Origin: Erwinia endophytica
GTDB lineage: Bacteria > Pseudomonadota > Gammaproteobacteria > Enterobacterales > Enterobacteriaceae
NCBI RefSeq assembly: GCF_009295515.1
Contig: NZ_RQVV01000052.1
Span: 1 to 64,000, forward strand
Length of the DNA stretch: 64,000 nt
Reading direction: 5' to 3'
In this document: one piece after another, positions 1 through 7,366 of the stretch
Numbering within the stretch: position 1 is the stretch's first letter
How the letters are laid out: each line of letters starts with the position of its first letter
Position numbers and translations under genes: made by a program
Notes under the pieces: generated by a model
What the model saw: the letters and a program-made list of their open reading frames with translations, nothing else
Database searches by the model: none
What the model was told of the DNA's origin: nothing

Positions 1-84
1 GGTCATTGGACATTATCTGAACATAAAACACTATCAGTAAATTGGAATCATTACCGAGAAATTGTGCGTGCCGTCAAATCATAG
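1..84 (+). CDS. C-terminal tail of an unidentified protein (5' end outside window)
   Basis: From base 1 a frame stays open for 27 codons and ends in TAG at 82-84. The tail is polar and basic and ends in EIVRAVKS. It is too short to assign to a family. It could be a real gene end or chance; its position next to intron and parA debris suggests plasmid or phage-derived DNA. Confidence 0.25.
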   Translation, partial: GHWTLSEHKTLSVNWNHYREIVRAVKS

Positions 85-232
85 GTTCGCCTACACCAGA
101 CCGACTGGTGATGGTACCAATGGGATGTTCAGAGTCAATACTCTATGTCATGAAATGGGGATAACCCAGAAAATATTTCACAGACATATATCCCCTAATG
201 GCCAATTGTGATCTGACGGTATAGGGGTTTGA

Positions 233-681
233 GGTGAGTAGACCCGCTGGTTACCCGGACGGGCCCCTCCTCAGAACCGGACTTGCGGAACTACCGCATC
301 CGGCTCCCGACAGATCAGTGTCCCCACACATATTCAGCGAGAGTGGAACATTGACTGAGTTCTCCATCGCGATGGGTATCCCAGCATTTTGAGGATCAGA
401 TCCAGCTTTTCCCATGTCATTGGGTGTCGGCCACCTTTACGGTTGAACCACCTGCAGATGATCCGCCTGCTCTGGTAGACGAACTGCCCCACACGTCTTT
501 TGTTATCTGAGATGCCATGGTAATTAATCCATCCACGCACTACCCGGATAACCGTGTTCAGGGTCTGTCTTCTGTTGGCGTTCAGGTTCTTCCACAGGGA
601 GTCTCTCAGGCCTTTCAGCCTGGCCGCAAAGCGGTCCTTCCGGCTGGTAAACTTCAGCCGCCAGTTAGATCGGACCGCATA
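233..681 (-). mobile_element. 3' remnant of a bacterial group II intron
   Basis: On the minus strand a truncated intron-encoded maturase (stop at 334-336) is followed 27 bases later by a typical domain V. The 33-base hairpin at 274-306 opens with GAGCCGGAUGCGG and closes with UCCGGUUC, carrying the AGC catalytic triad near its base. A second G/C-rich hairpin at about 240-272 fits domain VI. The intron 3' boundary should lie near 229-238. The 5' RNA domains and most of the reverse transcriptase are missing, so this copy cannot move by itself. Seen: domain V/VI and the maturase tail. Inferred: the exact 3' splice point. Confidence 0.85.
334..681 (-). pseudogene. Group II intron reverse transcriptase/maturase, C-terminal fragment
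   Basis: The minus-strand frame is open from 681 to the stop at 334 (115 codons). It reads as the maturase (X) and DNA-binding end of a group II intron protein: a basic helix with RFAARLKGLRDS, then the family signature RGWINYHG, then a basic tail with WFNRKGGRHP. A full protein has about 420-600 residues, so the reverse-transcriptase fingers and palm with the YADD motif are absent. A stop codon at 682-684 interrupts any continuation upstream. It is non-functional and marks an old insertion. Confidence 0.85.
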
Positions 682-736
682 TCAATTGTTCTAGGACAAT
701 ATCTAAATTTATCGATTAACCATTTAGGAAAATCTC

Positions 737-1043
737 ATGGAGGAATATCACATGGAAAATGATGGAGATTTAACATACGATACCCTTGAAACTCAAAGCA
801 TAGGATCAGAAAAATTGGTCAGTCTAATATCACTATTTAATCACAAAGGTGGTGTCAGTAAAGCAATAACCGTTTTTCATCTTGGTTGGAAAATTGCTGA
901 CCCAGGTAAACATGTACTTGTCGTTGATGCTGGTCCTCAATGTAATTAGATTGCCAACCTTTATTGGTGGTTCCCCCCCCTGGACAATGCCCCCTCGAAT
1001 AATGGGGGTGACAGAGCCTTGTATGACGCATTATTCCCCGGAA
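737..1043 (+). pseudogene. Broken ParA-family partition ATPase
   Basis: The first 70 codons end in a stop at 947-949. They contain a deviant Walker A box, NHKGGVSKAITVFHLGW, where the family has NHKGGVSKTTT: the key lysine is present but the threonine has become Ala-Ile. The hhhhD strand reads VLVVDAGPQCN. After the stop, homology resumes in another frame at about 1005-1043 with GDRALYDALFPG, as in plasmid-type ParA proteins, so there is at least one nonsense mutation and one frameshift. A run of eight C at about 971-978 lies between the two pieces and is a likely slippage site. It is a relic of a plasmid or integrative element, beside the intron debris. Confidence 0.8.
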
Positions 1044-1267
1044 CGTAAAACCGCCGTATTGGCAAAGTTACGGCCGCCTTACAATATGACGGTCTCCTCC
1101 ATGAACAGGAGAAAGGGAAAGAATTCGCGCAGAAACTGCTGAACCATAAATCTGAGGCCATGAGAGGTTAGTACCTTGATACCAGGGGCAAAGAATACGT
1201 GATGCTTTAAAACACCGAAGATCATATTTCGAGTAACCGAAAATAAAACCAATAAAAACAATCAAAT

Positions 1268-1366
1268 AAAAAAAGACCGAAGACGATTCCTATCTTCGGT
1301 CCAGGGAAATGGCTCCTGTAGGAGCCGTGCGCTAAAAGTTGGCATTATGCAGGCGATGTCGCCTTG
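1268..1366 (-). ncRNA. sdsR: SdsR (RyeB) small RNA
   Basis: The minus strand reads AAGGCGACATCGCCTGC, then GCCAACTTTTAGCGCACGGC, then a small hairpin (GGCTCC/GGAGCC), CATTTCCCTGGACCGAA, and a terminator stem (GACCGAAGA/TCTTCGGTC) with a run of U. This matches the E. coli and Salmonella SdsR sequence almost base for base in the seed and terminator. The position next to yebY is the conserved one. In the family SdsR is sigma-S-dependent and represses targets such as mutS and porin mRNAs through Hfq. The antisense RNA RyeA/SraC would be made from the plus strand across about 1230-1500, but I cannot fix its ends. The 5' end is set by analogy. Confidence 0.9.
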
Positions 1367-1515
1367 CCCTTTAAAAGGTAGTCGATATGTGGGGGTTTTC
1401 CAGCCAGTTGTCAACAACGAAACAGAAAGATGCCAGCTCTGTGATCGTGCTGGCAGAATGGTTACTTCACGGAGGTTATGGCCGAATATGCCAATGTTGG
1501 ATGTTACTGGCTGAC

Positions 1516-1854
1516 TCAGTCACACAGTTTTTGAGCACGCTCGATAAACGGCGCCAGGCTCTTCTTCTGTCCAGGATGTTGCGGATCGTCAATCTGGATG
1601 ACGCTGACCGGCTGTCCTTTCAATTGGCCACTTTTCATCATCTGCTGCGCAACGTCGTTTAACGGATATTGCATCAGTGTACTCGGGTTGATAACCAACA
1701 ATGCACCGCCTTTAGCACAAGTCAGCATGACCTCTTCCCGATCAAACGCCCAGTTATCTTTCCCCACTTCAAAACGGCTGACAGTGATAATTTCTGCGGC
1801 CATCGCGCTGGAACAAAAACTCAGAGCAATCATCAAACTGGCCATTTTTTTCAT
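1516..1854 (-). CDS. yebY: YebY family periplasmic protein (DUF2511)
   Basis: 112 residues, close to the 113 of E. coli YebY. A signal peptide covers about residues 1-19 ([19 protein letters not shown], cleaved after AMA). The mature part has the YebY pattern [21 protein letters not shown], a paired cysteine near the C-terminus (KLCD), and no catalytic motif. It lies 53 bases downstream of copD and would be the last gene of a copC-copD-yebY unit, which in E. coli is linked to copper handling. The SdsR gene follows on the same strand. Its molecular function is not established; an accessory role in periplasmic copper or haem chemistry is inference from context. Confidence 0.85.
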   Translation of the reverse strand: MKKMASLMIALSFCSSAMAAEIITVSRFEVGKDNWAFDREEVMLTCAKGGALLVINPSTLMQYPLNDVAQQMMKSGQLKGQPVSVIQIDDPQHPGQKKSLAPFIERAQKLCD

Positions 1855-1907
1855 GATCTAGCAACCTCTTTGGATAACGCCTGGAGCGGCGGTAAAAATA
1901 ATCAATT

Positions 1908-2786
1908 TCAGGCCGGTTCCTGCGTGGCAAACACGCTGACCAGCAGCAAAACCAGCGCAGCAAGGAACAACTCCAATAACGTGGTGAGCATAAAATAGTA
2001 CTGAGCGTGCGCGCCACTGCGCTGAAAACGTGGCACCAGCCAGTACCGGTTAAATAATGCAACGGCACACATGACAACCACCAGAGTTGTTTTCAGCAAC
2101 AATAACCGGCTGTACAGATGGAAACTTGTTAGCGGCCAGCCCAGGAGCAGCCATGCATTGATAATTCCGCTGATCACTACCAGTGCAACGGCAAGATGTC
2201 CATAACGTGAGAAGCGCATCAGAGATCTAATTGCGTCATAGCGCGTATTCAACTGGTGTGCTTCACGCATCAACAGCAGTACCGGCAACAAACCGCCAGC
2301 CCAGAAAGCCGCAGCGATAAGATGTACAGCCTGATTACTGCGCTGCAACATACCCATAGCACCGTCGAGCATTGCGGCATGTCCGACAAATGCCAGCCCC
2401 ATCAACTGCCCTGTCCCACTCAGTAACAACAGCTGTTGTCGAAGTCTGCCTTTAAATGCCAGAGCCACAACTCCCGCAGTGGATACCATCAGATGCCACC
2501 GCCACACCTGCCCAAAATGCGTTTGTAGAACCGCCTGCCAGATATCAGCATTAAACAGGTCAGCCCAGCCGTTGCCCATCAGGCCAGTTTGTACAGCGAA
2601 CAGCAAAATAGCTGAAAGCAGCGCCAGCACAGCACTGGTCGCCAGCAGGTAATGAAATTTTTCTGCCAGATAGCTGCGGAATCTGGCCGGGGCCATCAAT
2701 GCGGTATAAACACTGCCTCCAGTCAGCGACATTAACGCAGTAAAATGCAGCCAGCGGCACAGGAAATAAAACAGACTGAGAGACAT
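1908..2786 (-). CDS. yebZ: CopD/YebZ inner-membrane copper resistance protein
   Basis: 292 residues with about eight hydrophobic membrane segments, as in CopD-family proteins (E. coli YebZ, 290 residues). Family histidines are visible near the start of the first helices (FLCRWLHFTALMSLTGG), in FGQVWRWHLMVS and in FVGHAAMLDG. CopD is thought to move copper across the inner membrane, taking it from periplasmic CopC. The start lies one base after the copC stop, so the two genes are translationally coupled. CopD itself looks intact, unlike its partner copC, which has an internal deletion. The assignment is secure; transport direction is inferred from the family. Confidence 0.88.
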   Translation of the reverse strand: MSLSLFYFLCRWLHFTALMSLTGGSVYTALMAPARFRSYLAEKFHYLLATSAVLALLSAILLFAVQTGLMGNGWADLFNADIWQAVLQTHFGQVWRWHLMVSTAGVVALAFKGRLRQQLLLLSGTGQLMGLAFVGHAAMLDGAMGMLQRSNQAVHLIAAAFWAGGLLPVLLLMREAHQLNTRYDAIRSLMRFSRYGHLAVALVVISGIINAWLLLGWPLTSFHLYSRLLLLKTTLVVVMCAVALFNRYWLVPRFQRSGAHAQYYFMLTTLLELFLAALVLLLVSVFATQEPA

Positions 2787-2787
2787 A

Positions 2788-2994
2788 TTACTTCACGCTG
2801 CAGCTATCGTTCCCCATGGCCTTATGACCGTCCACTGACAGCACAAGCCCATTGACCTGATAATGACCATGGGTCGGGGATTTTTCCCACGGTATCATCA
2901 TCTGGTTTTTTAGATGGGCATGAGCGGATACCTGCTGCGAGAAAGTCGCCGCCAGGAGGAATGCAAAGGACAGAGAGATTTTACGCGTTAACAT
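2788..2994 (-). CDS. yobA: CopC/YobA, internally deleted
   Basis: Only 68 residues, against about 124 for CopC/YobA. The signal peptide (residues 1-24, ending in VSA) and the mature N-terminus HAHLKNQ are intact. The protein then jumps to the C-terminal strand region GHYQVNGLVLSVDGHK and ends in the family SVK. About 55 residues, most of the beta-sandwich core, are missing without loss of frame. The two parts of the Cu(II) site, the mature N-terminal His and the DGH motif, both remain. A folded CopC is unlikely. It may be a pseudogene in the making or a minimal copper-binding peptide. It is coupled to copD. Confidence 0.8.
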   Translation of the reverse strand: MLTRKISLSFAFLLAATFSQQVSAHAHLKNQMMIPWEKSPTHGHYQVNGLVLSVDGHKAMGNDSCSVK

Positions 2995-3166
2995 CGTGTC
3001 ATCCTGAACAAAGCAGCGCTGCAGTGCTGGTGCTGTAGCCTGGGTAAGCTCGAAAGGATACTCCGCTTAAAATAGGGTGTCGAGTCCAGCAAGATAGCCA
3101 CTGACCGCCAGACTTGCGAAATCTCTCTGGGTACTTTATGTTTGCCTCGAATCTCAGGAGAATTCG

Positions 3167-3397
3167 ATGAATTACAATCTGGCCGAGCTGCCACAGGAAG
3201 AAAAAGATAAAGTTAACGTTGAGTTGGCTGCTGCCAGCGTGGCGTTTAAAGAGCGTTATAACATGCCAGTCATTGCTGAGGCGGTCGAACGTGAACAGCC
3301 TGAATCCCTGCGTGACTGGTTTCGTCAGCGGCTGGCACAGTACCGACAGATCTCGCTGAGCCTCTCCCGTTTGCCTTATGAACCGAAGCAAAAATAA
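3167..3397 (+). CDS. holE: DNA polymerase III theta subunit
   Basis: 76 residues, the same length as E. coli HolE, and very similar throughout: [33 protein letters not shown] and the final LSRLPYEPK are family signatures. Theta binds and stabilises the epsilon proofreading subunit (DnaQ) in the polymerase III core. The start is preceded by AGGAG at 3158-3162. It lies divergent from copC and upstream of yobB, as in related genomes. Confidence 0.95.
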   Translation: MNYNLAELPQEEKDKVNVELAAASVAFKERYNMPVIAEAVEREQPESLRDWFRQRLAQYRQISLSLSRLPYEPKQK

Positions 3398-3476
3398 CAG
3401 ATTAATTCGGCTGTTTGGTGTTTTCTCGGTGAGCCAGTGACGTATTTGACTCATTCCCAACCTTAGTGGAGAGCTT

Positions 3477-3854
3477 ATGTCCGTCTGGAGCGTTGCGGCG
3501 GCGCAATCGGGATCGCGTGCCGGTGAGATTGACTGGAATATTTCGCACCATATGGATTTTATCCAACAGGCCGCTGAACTTCAGGTCGATGTGCTGATTT
3601 TCCCCGAACTGTCTCTCAGCGGTTATGAACTGGCTTTCAGTCCGGCACTGGCAATGGAAATAAACGATCCCCGGCTTATTCCTTTCTCCATTGCCGCCAG
3701 CCAGTATCAAAGCGCCGGTAAAAGCGCATTCTGGGACCCGCATGGCCGCCAGGTGGTACAGGGAGGTGCTGGAGAACAGTTGGTTATCGCCCGGCAAATG
3801 GGTAACGATTGGCAAGGCACGGTACATTCGCTACGCGAGCCGCCACTTTTTTGA
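3477..3854 (+). CDS. yobB: YobB carbon-nitrogen hydrolase, internally deleted (probable pseudogene)
   Basis: 125 residues instead of about 210-220. The N-terminal third is a good nitrilase-superfamily start (VLIFPELSLSGYEL, containing the first catalytic Glu), and the C-terminus GKSAFWDPHGRQVVQ matches the end of YobB. Between DPRLIPF and SIAASQYQ about 90 residues are missing in frame, removing the catalytic Lys and the nucleophilic Cys. The product cannot be an active amidase. The ribosome binding site GGAGAG is intact and exoX follows after 11 bases, so the frame may be kept for exoX expression. This is the second in-frame internal deletion within 1.5 kb; copC is the other. Confidence 0.75.
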   Translation: MSVWSVAAAQSGSRAGEIDWNISHHMDFIQQAAELQVDVLIFPELSLSGYELAFSPALAMEINDPRLIPFSIAASQYQSAGKSAFWDPHGRQVVQGGAGEQLVIARQMGNDWQGTVHSLREPPLF

Positions 3855-3868
3855 TAGGGATGTGAATG

Positions 3869-4531
3869 ATGTTACGTGTGATTGATACCGAAACCTGCGG
3901 CCTGCAAGGCGGCATTGTCGAGGTGGCGTCTGTCGATGTGATTAATGGCCAGATCGTTAATCCCATGAGTGATTTGATTTGCCCCGACCGCCCCATCAGC
4001 CGTGAGGCAATAGCTATCCACCGTATCACTGAAGCCATGGTGGCCGACAAACCCCCAATCGAAAAGGTCATTAGCCGTTATCATGGCAGCCCTTATTATG
4101 TGGCGCACAATGCCAGTTTTGACCGTCGCGTGCTACCGGAAATGCCTGGCGAGTGGATCTGTACCCTGTCACTGGCGAAAAGCTTGTGGCCGGGGCGGAA
4201 ATACGGCAACCAGGCACTCAGAGAATCCCTGCAATTAGAGGTTAACCCGCCCGCAGGGCTACATGCGCACCGTGCACTTTACGACTGTTACGTGACAGCG
4301 TCACTTCTACTGCGCATCATGAATTTTTCCGGCTGGGATGCTGCTGAAATGGTCAGAAGAATGCAGGTGCGCGGTTCCAGCGCGACCTTCCCGTTTGGCA
4401 AGTATCGTGGACAAAAAATCGATGAGGTAGCCAAACACGATCCGGGCTATCTCAAGTGGATGCTGAAGAATATCCTGGATCTGAAGCCAAACCTGCGCAG
4501 CGCCATGGAGCGGGCGCTGTCAACCGACTGA
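3869..4531 (+). CDS. exoX: Exodeoxyribonuclease X
   Basis: 220 residues from the second of two adjacent ATGs, the length of E. coli ExoX; the first ATG at 3866 would add one Met. It is a 3'-5' DEDDh exonuclease on single- and double-stranded DNA, used in mismatch repair. Visible motifs: Exo I IDTETCGL (catalytic Asp and Glu), Exo II VAHNASFDRR, and Exo III HAHRALYDCY with the catalytic His and Asp. The C-terminal part FPFGKYRGQKIDEV is the short accessory domain of the ExoX family. It follows the damaged yobB. Here yebG comes next on the opposite strand, without the ptrB-yebE-yebF genes found between them in E. coli. Confidence 0.95.
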   Translation: MLRVIDTETCGLQGGIVEVASVDVINGQIVNPMSDLICPDRPISREAIAIHRITEAMVADKPPIEKVISRYHGSPYYVAHNASFDRRVLPEMPGEWICTLSLAKSLWPGRKYGNQALRESLQLEVNPPAGLHAHRALYDCYVTASLLLRIMNFSGWDAAEMVRRMQVRGSSATFPFGKYRGQKIDEVAKHDPGYLKWMLKNILDLKPNLRSAMERALSTD

Positions 4532-4566
4532 CGCAGCGCCTGATTGAATCACTAAATTACTTTCCC

Positions 4567-4950
4567 TTATGCCGCTTTGCTGGAACGACCAGATTTAGCG
4601 GGTTTTTCCGCTTGTTGGTCGGCAACAGCCGCTTCTGTCATTTCAACGGCGCTGTCTTCTTCATTCCGTTCAGTAGCCTCATCACCTTTCCCTTCTTCAA
4701 CCACCCCTGCCTGCTCCGGCAGTTTACTGGTGCGCAAAATATGTTGAACGACCTCCTTGTTTTCGGCGAAAAACATGCCAAGCGCTTCACGTTGTTGATC
4801 TTCCATATCGCATGGCGCCCCGCTCAGCCAGTCGGAGAACACTTCTGCCATATCGAGCATTTTGTCGTACGCATCAGCGTCTTTCTTACTGGCGAATGTC
4901 ATCTTTTCCTCACCTTTTCTGACCACAACATATTTAATTTCAACAGCCAT
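4567..4950 (-). CDS. yebG: YebG, SOS-induced DNA-damage protein
   Basis: 127 residues starting MAVEIKYVVVRKGEEK, typical YebG. E. coli YebG has 96; the extra length is an acidic, low-complexity tail (EEGKGDEATERNEEDSAVEM) and a basic end KSGRSSKAA. The ATG at 4950 is chosen over an in-frame GTG nine bases upstream because AAGGTGG sits at the right distance and the family begins MAVE. A perfect LexA box lies 19 bases upstream, so SOS control is strongly supported. The biochemical role is unknown. Convergent with exoX. Confidence 0.92.
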   Translation of the reverse strand: MAVEIKYVVVRKGEEKMTFASKKDADAYDKMLDMAEVFSDWLSGAPCDMEDQQREALGMFFAENKEVVQHILRTSKLPEQAGVVEEGKGDEATERNEEDSAVEMTEAAVADQQAEKPAKSGRSSKAA

Positions 4951-4968
4951 AATGCCCACCTTGGTTAA

Positions 4969-4984
4969 CTGTATTTTTGTACAG
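4969..4984. promoter_or_regulatory. LexA (SOS) box of yebG
   Basis: CTGTATTTTTGTACAG is a perfect CTGT-N8-ACAG LexA operator, 19 bases upstream of the yebG start and about 100 bases upstream of purT. YebG is a known SOS gene in E. coli, so LexA repression of yebG is expected. Confidence 0.93.
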
Positions 4985-5030
4985 TGTATCAGTGATAAAA
5001 TTTTGCCTCAAGCCCGTAAAGCAGATGTAT

Positions 5031-5046
5031 ACGCAATCGTTTTCGT
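5031..5046. promoter_or_regulatory. PurR operator of purT
   Basis: ACGCAATCGTTTTCGT differs at one base from the consensus PurR operator ACGCAAACGTTTTCGT. It lies 42 bases before the purT start codon, in the expected promoter region. purT belongs to the PurR regulon in E. coli, so hypoxanthine/guanine-dependent repression is expected. Confidence 0.88.
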
Positions 5047-5087
5047 TTATACTGCGCGCGTTTTTCATCCATTCAGGTACAGATTAT

Positions 5088-6263
5088 ATGACTACTCTTG
5101 GTACTGCGCTGCGCCCTGCCGCCACGCGCGTAATGCTGCTGGGTTCTGGTGAACTGGGCAAAGAAGTCGCGCTGGAATGCCAACGCCTTGGCATAGAGGT
5201 GATCGCGGTCGATCGCTATGCCGACGCACCCGCTATGCACGTTGCTCACCGCCGTCATGTCATCAATATGCTGGATGGTGAAGCGTTGAAAACCCTGGTC
5301 GCGCTGGAACAGCCTGACTTCATCGTGCCGGAAATCGAAGCGATCGCTACCGATATGCTGCTTGAGCTGGAAAAACACGGCCAGCACGTGGTGCCAACCG
5401 CGCGCGCGACCTGCCTGACGATGAACCGCGAAGGCATCCGCCGTCTGGCCGCGGAAGAACTGTCCCTGCCAACCTCAACCTTCCGCTTTGCCGACAATGA
5501 AGAGACATTCTGTCAGGCAGTACAGGAAATTGGCTTTCCGTGCATCGTTAAGCCAGTGATGAGCTCTTCCGGTAAAGGCCAAAGCTTTATCCGCGATGCT
5601 TCCCAACGCCATACCGCCTGGGACTATGCACAGCAAGGTGGCCGTGCCGGCGCCGGTCGCGTCATCGTGGAAGGCGTGGTTACGTTCGATTTTGAAATCA
5701 CCCTGCTGACCGTCAGCGCCGTGGATGGGATCCATTTCTGCGCGCCGATTGGTCATCGTCAGGAAGATGGCGATTATCGCGAGTCCTGGCAGCCACAACA
5801 GATGAGCGCCCTAGCCCTGCAACGTGCTGAACACATTGCAGAAAAAGTGGTTACAGCGCTGGGAGGCTATGGCTTGTTTGGCGTTGAGCTGTTTGTATGC
5901 GGCGATGAAGTGATATTCAGCGAAGTCTCCCCTCGCCCACACGATACAGGCATGGTGACGCTTATCTCTCAGGATCTGTCAGAATTCGCCCTGCATGTAC
6001 GCGCCTTTCTCGGTCTGCCGATTGGTGGTATCCGCCAGTATGGTCCGGCCGCATCCGCGGTTATCCTGCCAGCGCTGGACAGCGATAATGTACAATATGA
6101 CCTGGGGGACGTGCTCGGCGCTGGCCTGCAAATTCGCCTGTTTGGCAAGCCGGAGATCCACGGCAAACGCCGTATGGGCGTGGCACTGGCAACGGGCCGG
6201 GATACGGATGATGCCGTCGCGCGAGCAGTCAACTGCGCAGCTGGCGTTGACGTTCGCGTCTGA
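5088..6263 (+). CDS. purT: Formate-dependent phosphoribosylglycinamide formyltransferase (GAR transformylase 2)
   Basis: 391 residues from the ATG at 5088, where the conserved N-terminus [19 protein letters not shown] begins; an open frame upstream is not coding. ATP-grasp enzyme that makes formyl-GAR from GAR, formate and ATP in purine synthesis. Motifs: N-terminal [11 protein letters not shown], the ATP-grasp loop SSSGKGQS with [28 protein letters not shown], and the metal-binding [14 protein letters not shown] near the C-terminal third. A PurR box lies just upstream. It shares a 137-base divergent promoter region with yebG. Confidence 0.97.
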   Translation: MTTLGTALRPAATRVMLLGSGELGKEVALECQRLGIEVIAVDRYADAPAMHVAHRRHVINMLDGEALKTLVALEQPDFIVPEIEAIATDMLLELEKHGQHVVPTARATCLTMNREGIRRLAAEELSLPTSTFRFADNEETFCQAVQEIGFPCIVKPVMSSSGKGQSFIRDASQRHTAWDYAQQGGRAGAGRVIVEGVVTFDFEITLLTVSAVDGIHFCAPIGHRQEDGDYRESWQPQQMSALALQRAEHIAEKVVTALGGYGLFGVELFVCGDEVIFSEVSPRPHDTGMVTLISQDLSEFALHVRAFLGLPIGGIRQYGPAASAVILPALDSDNVQYDLGDVLGAGLQIRLFGKPEIHGKRRMGVALATGRDTDDAVARAVNCAAGVDVRV

Positions 6264-6336
6264 ATGTATACACACGACATAAACGTGAAAAACGCCGATC
6301 AGTCGATACCCTAAAGATAAAATATCGCAGCCCTGA

Positions 6337-6364
6337 CTGACATCGTCAATGTCAGGTGCTTTTA
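6337..6364 (+). terminator. Probable purT terminator
   Basis: Seven-base stem CTGACAT/ATGTCAG (6337-6355) with a five-base loop, followed by GTGCTTTTAG. It is modest in strength and lies 74 bases after the purT stop. A second, longer hairpin lies just downstream. Confidence 0.5.
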
Positions 6365-6367
6365 GTC

Positions 6368-6399
6368 GTCAGAAAGAGGGAAGCAACCCTCTTTCTGAC
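6368..6399 (-). terminator. Long hairpin between purT and eda
   Basis: A perfect 13-base stem (GTCAGAAAGAGGG with CCCTCTTTCTGAC, loop of six) lies between the convergent purT and eda. A U-run is lacking on both sides; on the minus strand it is followed by GACTAAAAG. It probably helps to end eda transcription or protects 3' ends. Confidence 0.5.
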
Positions 6400-6416
6400 T
6401 GACTGCGTTAACCTAC

Positions 6417-7055
6417 TCAGCGCGCGCCAGCAACAGCCTCTTTCGCCAGTTGCGTGATCCGCTGATAGTCACCAGTGTCCAGCGCATCAGCCGGAACCAG
6501 CCAGGATCCGCCGATACAGAGCACACTTTTCAGCGCCAGATAATCACGGTAGTTGGCTGGCGAAATCCCCCCCGTTGGGCAAAAACGCACCTGAGGGAAT
6601 GGCCCACCGATCGCCTGCAGCGCTTTCACGCCGCCGTTTGCTTCCGCCGGAAAGAACTTAAATTCACGCAGACCATAATCCATTCCGGTCATCAGTTCCG
6701 ACACGGTGCTGATGCCAGGAATCAACGGAACCGGCCCTGCCACCGCCGCTTTCAGCAGTGACTCCGTAATGCCTGGGCTAATGACGAATTGCGCCCCGGC
6801 ATCGGTCACTTCTTTCAATTGCTCAACATTCAGTACCGTACCGGCACCGACTATCGCTTCCGGTACTTCCCTGATCATCGCTTTCAATGCGTCCATCGCA
6901 CAGGCTGTACGCAGCGTGACTTCCAGTACTTTCACCCCACCCGCAACCAGTGCTTTCGCCATGGGCACCGCATGTTCCAGTTTGTTCACCACGATAACCG
7001 GCACAACCGGTCCAGTAGTCAGAATCTGTTCTGCGCTTGTTTTCCAGTTACTCAT
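6417..7055 (-). CDS. eda: KDPG/KHG aldolase
   Basis: 212 residues, class I aldolase that splits 2-keto-3-deoxy-6-phosphogluconate to pyruvate and glyceraldehyde-3-phosphate and also acts on 4-hydroxy-2-oxoglutarate. The Schiff-base lysine is in [13 protein letters not shown] and the catalytic Glu in [18 protein letters not shown] and CPTGGIS form the substrate pocket. It lies downstream of zwf on the same strand, but edd, which stands between zwf and eda in E. coli, is absent and a strong terminator separates the two. Eda therefore probably serves hexuronate/pectin breakdown or hydroxyproline/oxaloacetate recycling here, unless edd lies elsewhere. Confidence 0.96.
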   Translation of the reverse strand: MSNWKTSAEQILTTGPVVPVIVVNKLEHAVPMAKALVAGGVKVLEVTLRTACAMDALKAMIREVPEAIVGAGTVLNVEQLKEVTDAGAQFVISPGITESLLKAAVAGPVPLIPGISTVSELMTGMDYGLREFKFFPAEANGGVKALQAIGGPFPQVRFCPTGGISPANYRDYLALKSVLCIGGSWLVPADALDTGDYQRITQLAKEAVAGAR

Positions 7056-7282
7056 TGACCTGCTTCTCCTGTCTGACCAGCCTGTATCCTTTGAAACGGA
7101 GGCTGGCTAAAACGACGCACTCGACGTCCGAAAAGTGATTTCATCCTCTACCATACAGGATTGTTACCGGCCTCGTCCATGCGCTTACTCTGTTTTTGAA
7201 ACCACGGTTCATTTTAAAAAACCGCCCGACAAATGTGACTTAATCAGAGATAACCGGCATCAGCATTATGTCCCTTATCCAC

Positions 7283-7306
7283 AAAAAAGGCCTGTAATCA
7301 CAGGCC
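7283..7306 (-). terminator. Intrinsic terminator of zwf
   Basis: On the minus strand GGCCTG/CAGGCC with a six-base loop is followed at once by a run of six T. It lies 61 bases after the zwf stop in the 311-base gap between zwf and eda. I see nothing else in that gap except a probable eda promoter region. Confidence 0.85.
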
Positions 7307-7366
7307 GTTACTTTTGATTTTTTCGTTAAGAACAGGAATAACACCGCAGATTAACCATCACGTTTT

